Part shown: positions 8,440 to 15,317 of the stretch, piece after piece
How positions within the stretch are numbered: the first letter of the stretch is position 1
Layout: each line of letters begins with the position of its first letter
Source: Hyphomicrobiales bacterium
GTDB taxonomy: Bacteria > Pseudomonadota > Alphaproteobacteria > Rhizobiales > Rhizobiaceae
Assembly (NCBI GenBank): GCA_900473205.1
Contig: UCLB01000018.1
Span: 1-48,581 of the forward strand
Length of the DNA: 48,581 nucleotides
Direction of reading: 5' to 3'
The notes under the pieces: model-generated
Database searches by the model: none
Told to the model about the DNA's origin: nothing
Seen by the model: the letters and a program-made list of their open reading frames with translations, nothing else
Made by a program: the position numbers and the translations under genes

Positions 8440-9913
8440 CGGAAGATCGTCCGATCAACTGCAAGACCTCTTGTCCCGAAACCAGTTCACAATCCATCAA
8501 AGTGCTGGCGAGTAATTCTACATCTTTCTTGCAGGCCTCGAGGATCTCCTCCGCACGAGACAGGTATCTTGACAGAAGCTCTTCGACTTTTCCTCGGACA
8601 ACCGGGTCATTTCTGCGAAGATCATCAAGATCCTTCGATGTCGAAACCTCCAGATAGTGAAGCGACCCGAGCCCGAGGTTCGAAACCATGAGAGTAACCA
8701 AATCCGACGCGCGCTGCAGGTCGGAACCCTCGCTACCGCCTGAGCCGTCGAGGATGTCACCGATGATGACCCGTTCGGCAGCCATTCCAGCGAGCAACAT
8801 GGTGACCTCATTGACGTAGGACTGCTTCCTTCGGTTCAGCGTCACCTTGCGTTTCCACTGAACGTGGCCAGCCCTGTGGTCGTGATGACCAAGCCGCCGA
8901 GCGACCACGATGAACTCAAGATCACCGACACCAAGCTCAAGGCCTACGACAGCATGTCCCGCTTCATGGACGCAGGATTCCCAGCGCTCAATATCTTCGA
9001 CCGCCGCCAAAGGCGGAACGAGCGCCTGCAGGTCAGCGATTTCGACGCCCCTGCCTTCCTTGCGCGCGATCCGTCGAGCATCTTTTGCGACCTGGGCAAT
9101 GAGTGCTCCGGAGTAACCGCTCATTGCTCTCGCCGCCTCGTGCAAATCCCCCGTCGCACCAGACCCAAGCCCGAGATGGGTCGCGATCATCTGCACCCTC
9201 GCGGCCTGATCCGGTAGTTCGATGACGATGTGGCGGTCCAAGCGACCAGGTCTTTTCAGAGCGGGATCGAGATTTTGCGGAAAGTTCGATGCGGCGACAA
9301 CGATTACGCCCTCGCGCTCATCTGACCCATCCAGCAGTTCGAGAAGAGCATTCACGACTTGAACGCTGTAGCTAGCATAATCTCCAGTGAATTTGCGCCT
9401 GTCGCCGATCGCGTCGATCTCATCAATGAAGAGCACCGACGGCGCGTTGTCCCTCGCATCCCGAAAGGATTTTCGCATGGCGCCCAGCATATCGCCAAGG
9501 TGACCTTTTGCTTGCCATTGAGCACTTGATGTCCCGATGAAGTGCACTCCGCATGACCGTGCCAAAGCGGAAGCGAACAATGTCTTTCCAGTCCCAGGAG
9601 GTCCGCTGAGAAGAAGGCCGTAGTCGACGTCCCTCCAGGCGATCCTGCCTGTCCGCCACTCGGCGATGTCCGACACCAGGTTCTCGCCCCACACTTTGGC
9701 TTCGCCGTAGCCCTCGAGTTCCTCGAGGCGTGGCTCCCATTTGCGGGACCTTCCGGTTGAGGTGGCGGAAGCCAGTTTTGCAATCACGGCATCGATCGGG
9801 CGCCCCTGTCGTAACGCGGCAAAAAGCAGTGTCGGAGGATACTGGGCTAGCGAGATCGCCTGAGGGACGCGATCGTCTCCATTGCACGCCCCTCGCGCAC
9901 CACGTTGAGGCAC
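8420..9913 (-). CDS. Soluble FtsH-like AAA+ ATPase with M41 zinc-metalloprotease domain
   Basis: The 497-residue protein has an AAA+ module with Walker A GPPGTGKT (104-111), Walker B LFIDEID (161-167), sensor AASN (207-210) and arginine fingers RPGRLDR (221-227). A peptidase M41 domain follows with HEAGH (316-320) and the distal acidic ligand in GSDLQRASDL (Asp398). This is the FtsH order, but FtsH is about 600-650 residues with two membrane helices before the ATPase; here the first 100 residues have no hydrophobic segment. It is therefore probably a cytosolic hexameric protease. The start is uncertain: the GTG at 9913 overlaps the TnsA-like gene by 67 bases. The downstream esterase overlaps by 20 bases. 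Its targets are unknown. Confidence 0.85.
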   Translation of the reverse strand: MPQRGARGACNGDDRVPQAISLAQYPPTLLFAALRQGRPIDAVIAKLASATSTGRSRKWEPRLEELEGYGEAKVWGENLVSDIAEWRTGRIAWRDVDYGLLLSGPPGTGKTLFASALARSCGVHFIGTSSAQWQAKGHLGDMLGAMRKSFRDARDNAPSVLFIDEIDAIGDRRKFTGDYASYSVQVVNALLELLDGSDEREGVIVVAASNFPQNLDPALKRPGRLDRHIVIELPDQAARVQMIATHLGLGSGATGDLHEAARAMSGYSGALIAQVAKDARRIARKEGRGVEIADLQALVPPLAAVEDIERWESCVHEAGHAVVGLELGVGDLEFIVVARRLGHHDHRAGHVQWKRKVTLNRRKQSYVNEVTMLLAGMAAERVIIGDILDGSGGSEGSDLQRASDLVTLMVSNLGLGSLHYLEVSTSKDLDDLRRNDPVVRGKVEELLSRYLSRAEEILEACKKDVELLASTLMDCELVSGQEVLQLIGRSSDDRSAV

Positions 9914-10395
9914 TCCGACAAGGTGAGCGTTCCCATCTCATCAAGGGCTCCCAGCATGCGCAGGCGATCACCCAGCGCCGCTTCATATCTGGCATAGCGG
10001 GACAGATCCCGCGCGTTTGCGAGACGGACCGGGTTCAGGTCAGAAAACCGGACCAGTTGATACTTATACCCGTAGGCTTCGATGGTTTCGTGAACCCAGC
10101 GCGGAGCTTCCCCGCCTCCTTGAGACACTTCAACAATCAGAGACTGGCTCGCTGTGTGAACTTCCAGGTCAACATGATAATCATCATGACAGTCACCGAT
10201 TTCAGTGAGCGGCTGGGGAAAAGAACGCCATGAGAGGACATCCGGATCGACGTCCAGAAGGCACGCATAGTCACGCGCGTGTTGGGATCTGAAAATGGGG
10301 CGACCGACAGCCTTGAGATTGGAGACTGGAAAACGTGGACGGTAATCAGAAGAAACGCTGGAACCATTACCAGCGGCGTGAGCGGACTCAGTCAT
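9847..10395 (-). CDS. TnsA-like protein (degenerate PDDEXK endonuclease fold plus C-terminal helical domain)
   Basis: The 182-residue protein reads RPIFRSQHARDYACLLDVDP, then DVLSWRSFPQPL, then YHVDLEV (Asp76) and LIVEVS (Glu89). This arrangement resembles the N-terminal nuclease domain of TnsA, the Tn7 end-cutting endonuclease. Residues 115-180 resemble the TnsA C-terminal winged-helix part. Two catalytic positions look altered: the early Glu is not seen in the SQHARDY segment, and the expected EVK is EVS. It may thus bind DNA without cutting. The ATG at 10395 has an excellent AGGAAAGG site. It is the first gene of an operon with the FtsH-like protease and esterase, and an SOS-box-like repeat lies about 107 bases upstream. 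The family call is by eye only. Confidence 0.55.
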   Translation of the reverse strand: MTESAHAAGNGSSVSSDYRPRFPVSNLKAVGRPIFRSQHARDYACLLDVDPDVLSWRSFPQPLTEIGDCHDDYHVDLEVHTASQSLIVEVSQGGGEAPRWVHETIEAYGYKYQLVRFSDLNPVRLANARDLSRYARYEAALGDRLRMLGALDEMGTLTLSECLNVVREGRAMETIASLRRSR

Positions 10396-10894
10396 GATGA
10401 CCTTTCCTCCTCAGACGAAAACGATGTCAAGCGGCACCGGGATCGGTCCCGGGTTCCGTCAGCGTATTCGCAGAGTTTGGGAAAAAGTGTAGGTCATAAC
10501 GGAACAAATAATGAACAAATTTTGTGGAGTCAAATTAATTCTCGGGTCACATGTCGCGGGGCTGTGAATTTTTTAAAGGTGAGCTCGAGGGCTAACAGTG
10601 ATCCTGTTTGTGGTTCGATCAAACCCAAAAAAGGATCACTCGGCACCATTCAAGTCACGACTGTCCGGTAGTGCGCTTGCAAGTGCCGTTGGTGGGATGG
10701 TCACGATCCCAAGAACTCAATTATCAAGTTTGAGGATAAGCTTGCATTGTCAGGTTATCCTCGCTGTGTGCGCAAAAATATTCTCACTGGATTTTCAATC
10801 ACTAAAGAGGGACGCCTTCGGATTTAATTCAACCACTCTTGGCGTCCGTCACACCGCCGGTTAATTTCCTGCGCGTAAAAATAATTATTACGTG
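10396..10894. other. Intergenic stretch of about 500 bp, no convincing gene
   Basis: The stretch lies between the 5' end of the TnsA-like gene and the 3' end of the antitoxin gene. It holds the SOS-like repeat at 10502-10516, an inverted repeat GAGGATAA/TTATCCTC (10732-10739 and 10755-10762), and an AT-rich palindromic stretch (about 10873-10892) that may end the antitoxin transcript. A short open frame at 10598-10864 has no ribosome-binding site or family signature. Confidence 0.5.
10502..10516 (-). promoter_or_regulatory. SOS-box-like operator (GTTC-N7-GTTC on the minus strand)
   Basis: The plus strand reads GAACAAATAATGAAC, which on the minus strand is GTTC-N7-GTTC, the full alphaproteobacterial LexA consensus. 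It lies 107 bases upstream of the ATG at 10395 in the leader of the TnsA-like operon. The AT-rich surroundings suit a promoter. The chance of a random match to eight fixed bases is not negligible, so confidence is moderate. Confidence 0.5.
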
Positions 10895-11092
10895 TCAAGA
10901 ATCGAGATCGTCGTCCAGCAAGGGCCCAGGCTTGGAGAAAAGCTCTTTCAGGGTCGCTTTCGGCTGTTCGAATGTAATTGTGAACAACCCACCTAGGTGA
11001 TCGACCACAGCCTGGGATCCGTGAGCCTTGGCAGCATCAAGCACTTCGCCGATGTGCTTCTCTGCTTCATCTCTCTGCCAGGAATGTTTCAT
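10895..11092 (-). CDS. Phd/YefM-like antitoxin (65 aa)
   Basis: The small protein has the Phd-type pattern: W-x-x-x-EAE near the start, then EVLDAAKAHGSQAVVDH, then a beta hairpin (LGGLFTITFEQP) and a charged, probably unstructured tail rich in Leu and Asp (LLDDDLDS), which in this family wraps the toxin. It lies back to back with a PIN-domain gene at 11206 with 113 bases between. Classical Phd-VapC or Phd-Doc pairs are co-directional, so this divergent layout is unusual. Pairing with the PIN protein is inferred from neighbourhood and family only. Confidence 0.65.
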   Translation of the reverse strand: MKHSWQRDEAEKHIGEVLDAAKAHGSQAVVDHLGGLFTITFEQPKATLKELFSKPGPLLDDDLDS

Positions 11093-11205
11093 CTTTGATC
11101 CTCATTGGCGATGAACAAACGCATTGAACACCGAAGTCGGAATTCCCGAAAGTCCCGGCGAACATGTTTTTAGATTTTGTTTGCGATACCCACAGGAGTG
11201 TGTCG

Positions 11206-11772
11206 ATGCCTCAAGATCTGCTTTTGTTGGACACTGACATCGTCAGCCTCGCCGGAAGACGAAAGCCCCCACCTGGACTTCGCCCATGGCTGCTCCGTAT
11301 CGGAATACGGCGTCTCGCGATCAGCTACCCCACTATAACAGAACTGATGAGGGGAGCCCATCTCAAATGCAAGGATGATCCCGCGAAGGCCGCCCGCATC
11401 ATGGAATGGGTGAGACAGATTCTCGATACGAGATTCCCGTCCCCGGAGATGACGGCCGAGGTGGCGGTGATCTACGCTCATATGACTTCTGTCCCCAGCC
11501 TGCGGCACATGTGGACGGTGCAAAGACATGAGAAGAGCAATCGCCTCGGCCACGATCTCATGATTGCATCGCTTTCCATCGTCCACCAGTTACCTATCCT
11601 GACCGGAAACGTCACAGATTTCGAACGCATCGACTGCCACTTCCCGCTTCCCGGCGTTTATCAACCGATGCAGGCCATTTGGCATGTTCAGCCTGCATTC
11701 GAGGTGCCGCTTCCTGCGTTCGACCCGTGTGAGGAGGATCCGGACGAAATCCAGCTTCCGACCATCCCGTAG
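11206..11772 (+). CDS. PIN-domain protein, probable VapC-type ribonuclease toxin
   Basis: From the ATG at 11206 (AGGAG 8 bases upstream) the product is 188 residues. It opens with LLLLDTDIVSLAG, the first catalytic Asp of the PIN fold. Further acidic positions are TELMRG (Glu), GHDLMIASLS and GNVTDFERID. PIN toxins cut tRNA or rRNA using these residues and Mg2+. The C-terminal 35 residues after the PIN core are Pro/Asp-rich and extra compared with short VapC proteins of about 130 residues. The frame is open upstream to 11164 but without a ribosome-binding site. The partner is probably the divergent Phd-like gene. Confidence 0.75.
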   Translation: MPQDLLLLDTDIVSLAGRRKPPPGLRPWLLRIGIRRLAISYPTITELMRGAHLKCKDDPAKAARIMEWVRQILDTRFPSPEMTAEVAVIYAHMTSVPSLRHMWTVQRHEKSNRLGHDLMIASLSIVHQLPILTGNVTDFERIDCHFPLPGVYQPMQAIWHVQPAFEVPLPAFDPCEEDPDEIQLPTIP

Positions 11773-11907
11773 CCGACCTGGATCCACAAAATGGAATCCG
11801 TCGAGCGGCACCGCCTTCCCTGTTTCCCAGCAAATATTCTTTAACTTAAACTATTGAGATGGCTGCAACCTGTTCCTGATACCGGTCCAAATAACAAGGG
11901 ACCCAAA

Positions 11908-13089
11908 ATGAAGAGCAGAATTCCAGAAAACTAGCGTGAACTCGTCGCCATCGCCGACGATATCAAAGCTACGATGTCAGAGCTGTCGAAGAGCTTCCAG
12001 AAAACATCTCAGCTAGTCGGCAAACTTCAGGCTTCTGCACGAGATCCTGCCCTCGTTGAACATCTCCTCCGCGTGTGGGCGGGCATCTCGTCCGCAGATA
12101 CACGTCTTTTCACAGAAGTGGCAGAAGTCCTTCTGGAACACGATATTCTGTGCAAGCAGGTGATTTCACCGGAGACCATGCGTCGCCTGGCAGGTCTGCG
12201 AGGGGACGCCCGTACAGAGGCCGTGGGTGCCATGAATAATGGACAGACTGCCGACGCAGAGAAGCTCGGCGAAGTCGAAGCCTTCGTTCACTGGCTGCGT
12301 GAAGGTGACGAGCGGACCGACGCAGCCGCCAGGGCTGGATATCTCGATAGCCTCGCAAGCAGGTCAACTGCGAACAGGGTAGACGCGTTCCAGGAGCTTT
12401 CCGATGAACTCATTAGCAACGTCAATGATTTTGTGAATGTCTACGTTCCCGATGATGAATCCGAGGGTGTCGAATGTTTCACGAACCTGATTGGTTACTC
12501 GCGGGCACATCGTGATGTCTCCTCCCTTGCAACGCTCGTGGTTGCCGAATTCGACGCAACATTTGGCAGCACCGAATCCTTTATCATCGGCCGTGAAGGC
12601 AATCCAGAAGAACGCTTGCTGGGCGACGCGTATCGAGCATTAAAGCGATTTGCAGCAGGTCGTTTCGCGCATAATGGAGGATTCGCGGACGACGCGAGCT
12701 TGAATGCGGTATTCTCCCGTGAAATCGTTGACGCGCTGGATTACCTCGGCAGGCAGTCTCCTGGGGAACTCGAACAGACCACGGCTCAATCGCACGCACC
12801 CGACGAACTGCGTGTCCTTGAATTCGGGGCTGGCGCCGGAGGTATGGCGATAGGATTGATGGCAGGCGGGTTCCATCACACAGGGATCTACGAAGGAATC
12901 AAAACGCGCGTCGATACGTTGAGAAAGAACTGGCCTGAATGGACTGTCATTGAGGATCACATCACAAAGGTGTCTGACGACACACTCGAGCAGCACCGCG
13001 GGATAGACCTTCTTCCCCAGCACACCCATAAATGCTCTAAAGCAATCACGCCTTTATACGCAGCCAGTTCACGCAGAAAAACGTTTTGA
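11908..13089 (+). pseudogene. C5 cytosine DNA methyltransferase, 5' half only; in-frame TAG near the start, broken before the catalytic motif
   Basis: The open part from 11974 gives 371 residues. After a roughly 270-residue helical N-terminal region comes methyltransferase motif I (LEFGAGAGGMAIGL), motif II (GIYEG) and motif III (VIEDHITKV). The sequence then loses homology just after GIDLL, where the PCQ loop with the catalytic Cys should follow, and runs 19 residues to a stop. Upstream, an ATG at 11908 is in the same frame but hits TAG at 11932-11934, so the original start also seems broken. The protein cannot methylate DNA. The 3' half is replaced by part of a DUF4238 gene (13028-13924). 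Confidence 0.7.
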
Positions 13090-13924
13090 TAATGCCCTTG
13101 AAAATCTTTTCTCTAACACTGTGGAATCGGCCTGGACTCCGTTAGTAACTACTATTGAAAAAAGACGACCACTCGATCGGGAACAGTGGGGCCAATTAAT
13201 TCAATTTATGTCATCCATGCGTGTTCGTGTCCCTAACACGATCAAAGCGGCACTTTGGGCGATAAAAGACCGAATTATAATAGAATCAAATAAGTTTCCA
13301 CTTGAGGGCGTTCTTCTTGAATTATTCAAAAAGAAACAGCCTAACTTTCAAGGAACACCTCTGTTTGAAAATCTTGTGAAAGAGGGCTTGGTCAGCATTC
13401 CTGTAGACCCCCACCGAGCTCTGCTTTCCTTTGAAAAACTTATTAAAACCAACCGGGCTATACTAGCAATAAACGGCAACCCGAATTTTATTCATAACCT
13501 TACCAAGACTCCTTTCATAAGCTCAGATAACCCTTTTATCAGCCACACTCATGTCAGAAACTTAGAAAAAATCAGACCGTACTCTTACGATGAGAACAGA
13601 ACTACAGAAATTATATTTCCTATAACCTCAAATATTGCCTTGTTAATTAGCGCCAAAAACAGCAATGAGAAACAACACTTTAACATCAACAAGGAGAAGA
13701 CTGTAAGGGAGATAAACAGCAAGATATCGCTGTATTCTGACAGATACATTTTTGGCAATAGCACTACTTTAATCAGAGGCGTCCCTAACTTTGGAGATCG
13801 ATGTCCAGTGCCATCGTCTGGCAAAAGCAGAATAGGACCAAATGGAGTTGTGCACGAACTTGTACTGGAATTTGGGCCGCCAATTAAAGAGCGAAACAAA
13901 TGGAAATACGATTTCGAGCCCTAG
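13028..13924 (+). pseudogene. DUF4238 family protein, N-terminally truncated
   Basis: In frame from about 13028 the sequence reads KRFDNALENLFSNTVESAW, then WGQLIQFMSSMRVRVPN, and later TPFISSDNPF. These are typical of DUF4238 proteins from about residue 70 onward, but the family's N-terminal H-Y-x-P-x-x-Y segment is missing because the region joins the methyltransferase fragment. A GTG at 13121 could start a 267-residue product, but no good ribosome-binding site precedes it. The region is clearly more AT-rich than its neighbours, with Ile, Asn and Lys codons favoured, so it is a recent acquisition. The function of DUF4238 is not established; it is often seen near mobile or defence loci. Confidence 0.6.
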
Positions 13925-13962
13925 TTCAGAAGCGGCAATATATTTATGATATGAGCGGCATT

Positions 13963-14045
13963 CTCCTTATCTCTCCCCTTGTGGGAGAGAAAGCAATTTC
14001 AACATCTTAGCTTTAGCTAAGTGTTAGAAATTGCAAGTGAGGGGT
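13963..14045. repeat. RIME-like intergenic repeat, copy 1
   Basis: The element contains CTCTCCCC-TTGTG-GGAGAG, a long hairpin around CTTAGC/GCTAAG flanked by GCAATTTC/GAAATTGC, and ends GTGAGGGGT. It is almost identical to copy 3 at 14264-14345. The layout resembles the Rhizobium-specific intergenic mosaic elements (RIMEs). Confidence 0.8.
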
Positions 14046-14118
14046 CCTGCCCCATCCGCAAACGTCTCAAAATCCAGCGAAGACATGGTGCCTCACGATT
14101 CCCTCTGCGCCAGAGGCT

Positions 14119-14193
14119 ACCCCTCACCTGAAAAATCTAAGACTTAGCTTCGCTAAGTCATGATTTTTCTTCCTCTCCCACAGGGGGAGAGGT
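14119..14193. repeat. RIME-like intergenic repeat, copy 2 (opposite half)
   Basis: The element starts ACCCCTCAC, has the hairpin GAAAAATC...ACTTAGC/GCTAAGT...GATTTTTC, and ends with CCTCTCCCACAGGGGGAGAGG. It faces copy 1 with 73 bases between and closely matches copy 4. Confidence 0.8.
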
Positions 14194-14263
14194 AACCTGC
14201 GGCACTGTGGCATTGCTCATCGGCTCTCAGAGTTCGCGGAAATAATACGAGCGGCGCGGCATG

Positions 14264-14345
14264 CTCCTATCTCTCCCCTTGTGGGAGAGAAAGCAATTTC
14301 AACATCTTAGCGTCAGCTAAGTGTTAGAAATTGCAAGTGAGGGGT
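14264..14345. repeat. RIME-like intergenic repeat, copy 3
   Basis: Near-identical to copy 1, with differences in the loop (CGTCA for CTTTA). The 3' end of the DUF559 gene runs into it: the last codons and the stop at 14317 are repeat sequence. Confidence 0.8.
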
Positions 14346-14715
14346 TCAGCCCCGCGCTCATACGCTGCCGCAAGCACTCCAGAACACTCAGACATACGAA
14401 ATCCAGATTCCTCTCGATCTCATCGTTCCAGAACCGCAGCGTCACAAATCCCTCGGCCTGAAAAAACGCATCGCGTCTTATATCAGCATCGCTCTCCGCA
14501 TGCTGCGCGCCGTCTACTTCGATAATCACTCTGGCATCGAAGCAGATGAAATCGACGATGTAATTGTGGATTGGCACCTGCCGTCGAAACTTGAACCCCT
14601 CAAGCTTTGCGCCGCGAAGGGATTGCCACAGCATGTTCTCCGCCCGGGTCGAATCCTTGCGCATCGCTTTCGCCCGCATTCGATTGACTGGCGGTGGGTT
14701 ATGATGATGGACCAT
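14317..14715 (-). CDS. DUF559 (very-short-patch-repair endonuclease-like) protein
   Basis: The product carries the DUF559 pattern: RAENMLWQSLRG, GFKFRRQVPIHNYIVDF, then IIEVDGAQH and VTLRFWNDEI. The fold is related to Vsr and other PDDEXK nucleases, with Asp in IVDF and Glu-x-Asp in IEVDG as likely metal ligands. From ATG 14715 it has 132 residues; a GTG at 14760 would extend it to 147 but starts inside a RIME-like repeat. Another Met at 14679 is close to where the domain begins. The last residues (PSLAISNT) are encoded by repeat copy 3. The gene thus sits exactly between two repeat halves, like cargo. Function is unproven for this family. Confidence 0.8.
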   Translation of the reverse strand: MVHHHNPPPVNRMRAKAMRKDSTRAENMLWQSLRGAKLEGFKFRRQVPIHNYIVDFICFDARVIIEVDGAQHAESDADIRRDAFFQAEGFVTLRFWNDEIERNLDFVCLSVLECLRQRMSAGLNPSLAISNT

Positions 14716-14751
14716 GGCAAGTGCCCGAAGTTGTGGTTGGCGCAAGAATGC

Positions 14752-14827
14752 ACCCCTCACCTGAAAAATCTATGACTTAGCAAAGCTAAGATCATGATTT
14801 TTCTTCCTCTCCCACAAGGGTAGAGGT
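14752..14827. repeat. RIME-like intergenic repeat, copy 4
   Basis: Matches copy 2: ACCCCTCACCTGAAAAATC, hairpin ACTTAGC-AAA-GCTAAG, GATTTTTC and CCTCTCCCACAAGGGTAGAGG. It brackets the DUF559 gene together with copy 3. Confidence 0.8.
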
Positions 14828-14878
14828 AGCTGTGCCGCACCGTCCCGTTTCATCGCAACCACAGCATAAAACCCAAGC

Positions 14879-15274
14879 TTACGTCCGCCGTGCTTCCAAC
14901 CGGCGCTTGTCGCGGTTGACATATTCCAGACCCAGGCTCGTCAACCGGAACTGGCGTTTTTGAAACTCGCCGCGAATCTGGATGAAACCCTGCTCTTCGG
15001 CTTCGGCCAGTGTTTTCAGGCCGGTGCCTTTCGGCGGTGACTGCCATTCGACGCCGTTGGCGCTGTGCAGCAATACCATTATCTTGATAATCTCGGCTCT
15101 CCATGGCTGTGCCGCAAACGTGTTTCTTGGCCAGAGAATATCTTCCCGGCCAGATTTCGCACCCTTAACGGCCATATCGCCGGCAAAGGCAAGCGGTTTT
15201 TGATGGGGGTCTATGGAGCGGGCGGCAGCAGGAACCATCCTGTAAAGGCGATGGGCGTAACGCAGCGCACCCAT
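14879..15274 (-). CDS. Conserved-looking hypothetical protein (131 aa)
   Basis: I do not recognise a family. The protein is basic, without signal peptide or membrane segment. The C-terminal part (about residues 55-125: WRAEIIKIMVLLHSANGVEW, KTLAEAEEQGFIQIRG, RLTSLGLEYV) looks like a winged-helix fold. Neither the ATG at 15274 nor the one at 15238 has a clear ribosome-binding site. It lies 43 bases downstream of the glycerate kinase start region on the same strand, so it may share that transcript. Confidence 0.55.
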   Translation of the reverse strand: MGALRYAHRLYRMVPAAARSIDPHQKPLAFAGDMAVKGAKSGREDILWPRNTFAAQPWRAEIIKIMVLLHSANGVEWQSPPKGTGLKTLAEAEEQGFIQIRGEFQKRQFRLTSLGLEYVNRDKRRLEARRT

Positions 15275-15317
15275 TCCGAGGCGGGAGCTAATGCCTAAAC
15301 AGCCCTACCTTCCCAAA

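Noticed and set aside
8420..10395. Tn7-like transposon
   Set aside because: No TnsB-type transposase, TniQ or terminal repeats are seen, and the AAA+ protein is FtsH-like, not TnsC-like.
10453..10505. EcfG promoter near the TnsA-like operon
   Set aside because: GTTCC and AACG occur on the minus strand in the right order but are 29 bases apart. The plus-strand GGAAC at 10501 has no CGTT at the right distance.
10598..10864. 88-codon plus-strand frame in the 10.4-10.9 kb gap
   Set aside because: No ribosome-binding site, no family resemblance and unusual composition compared with neighbouring genes.
13963..14827. CRISPR array
   Set aside because: The repeats are 75-83 bases with internal hairpins, occur as two facing pairs and lack regular spacers or nearby cas genes.
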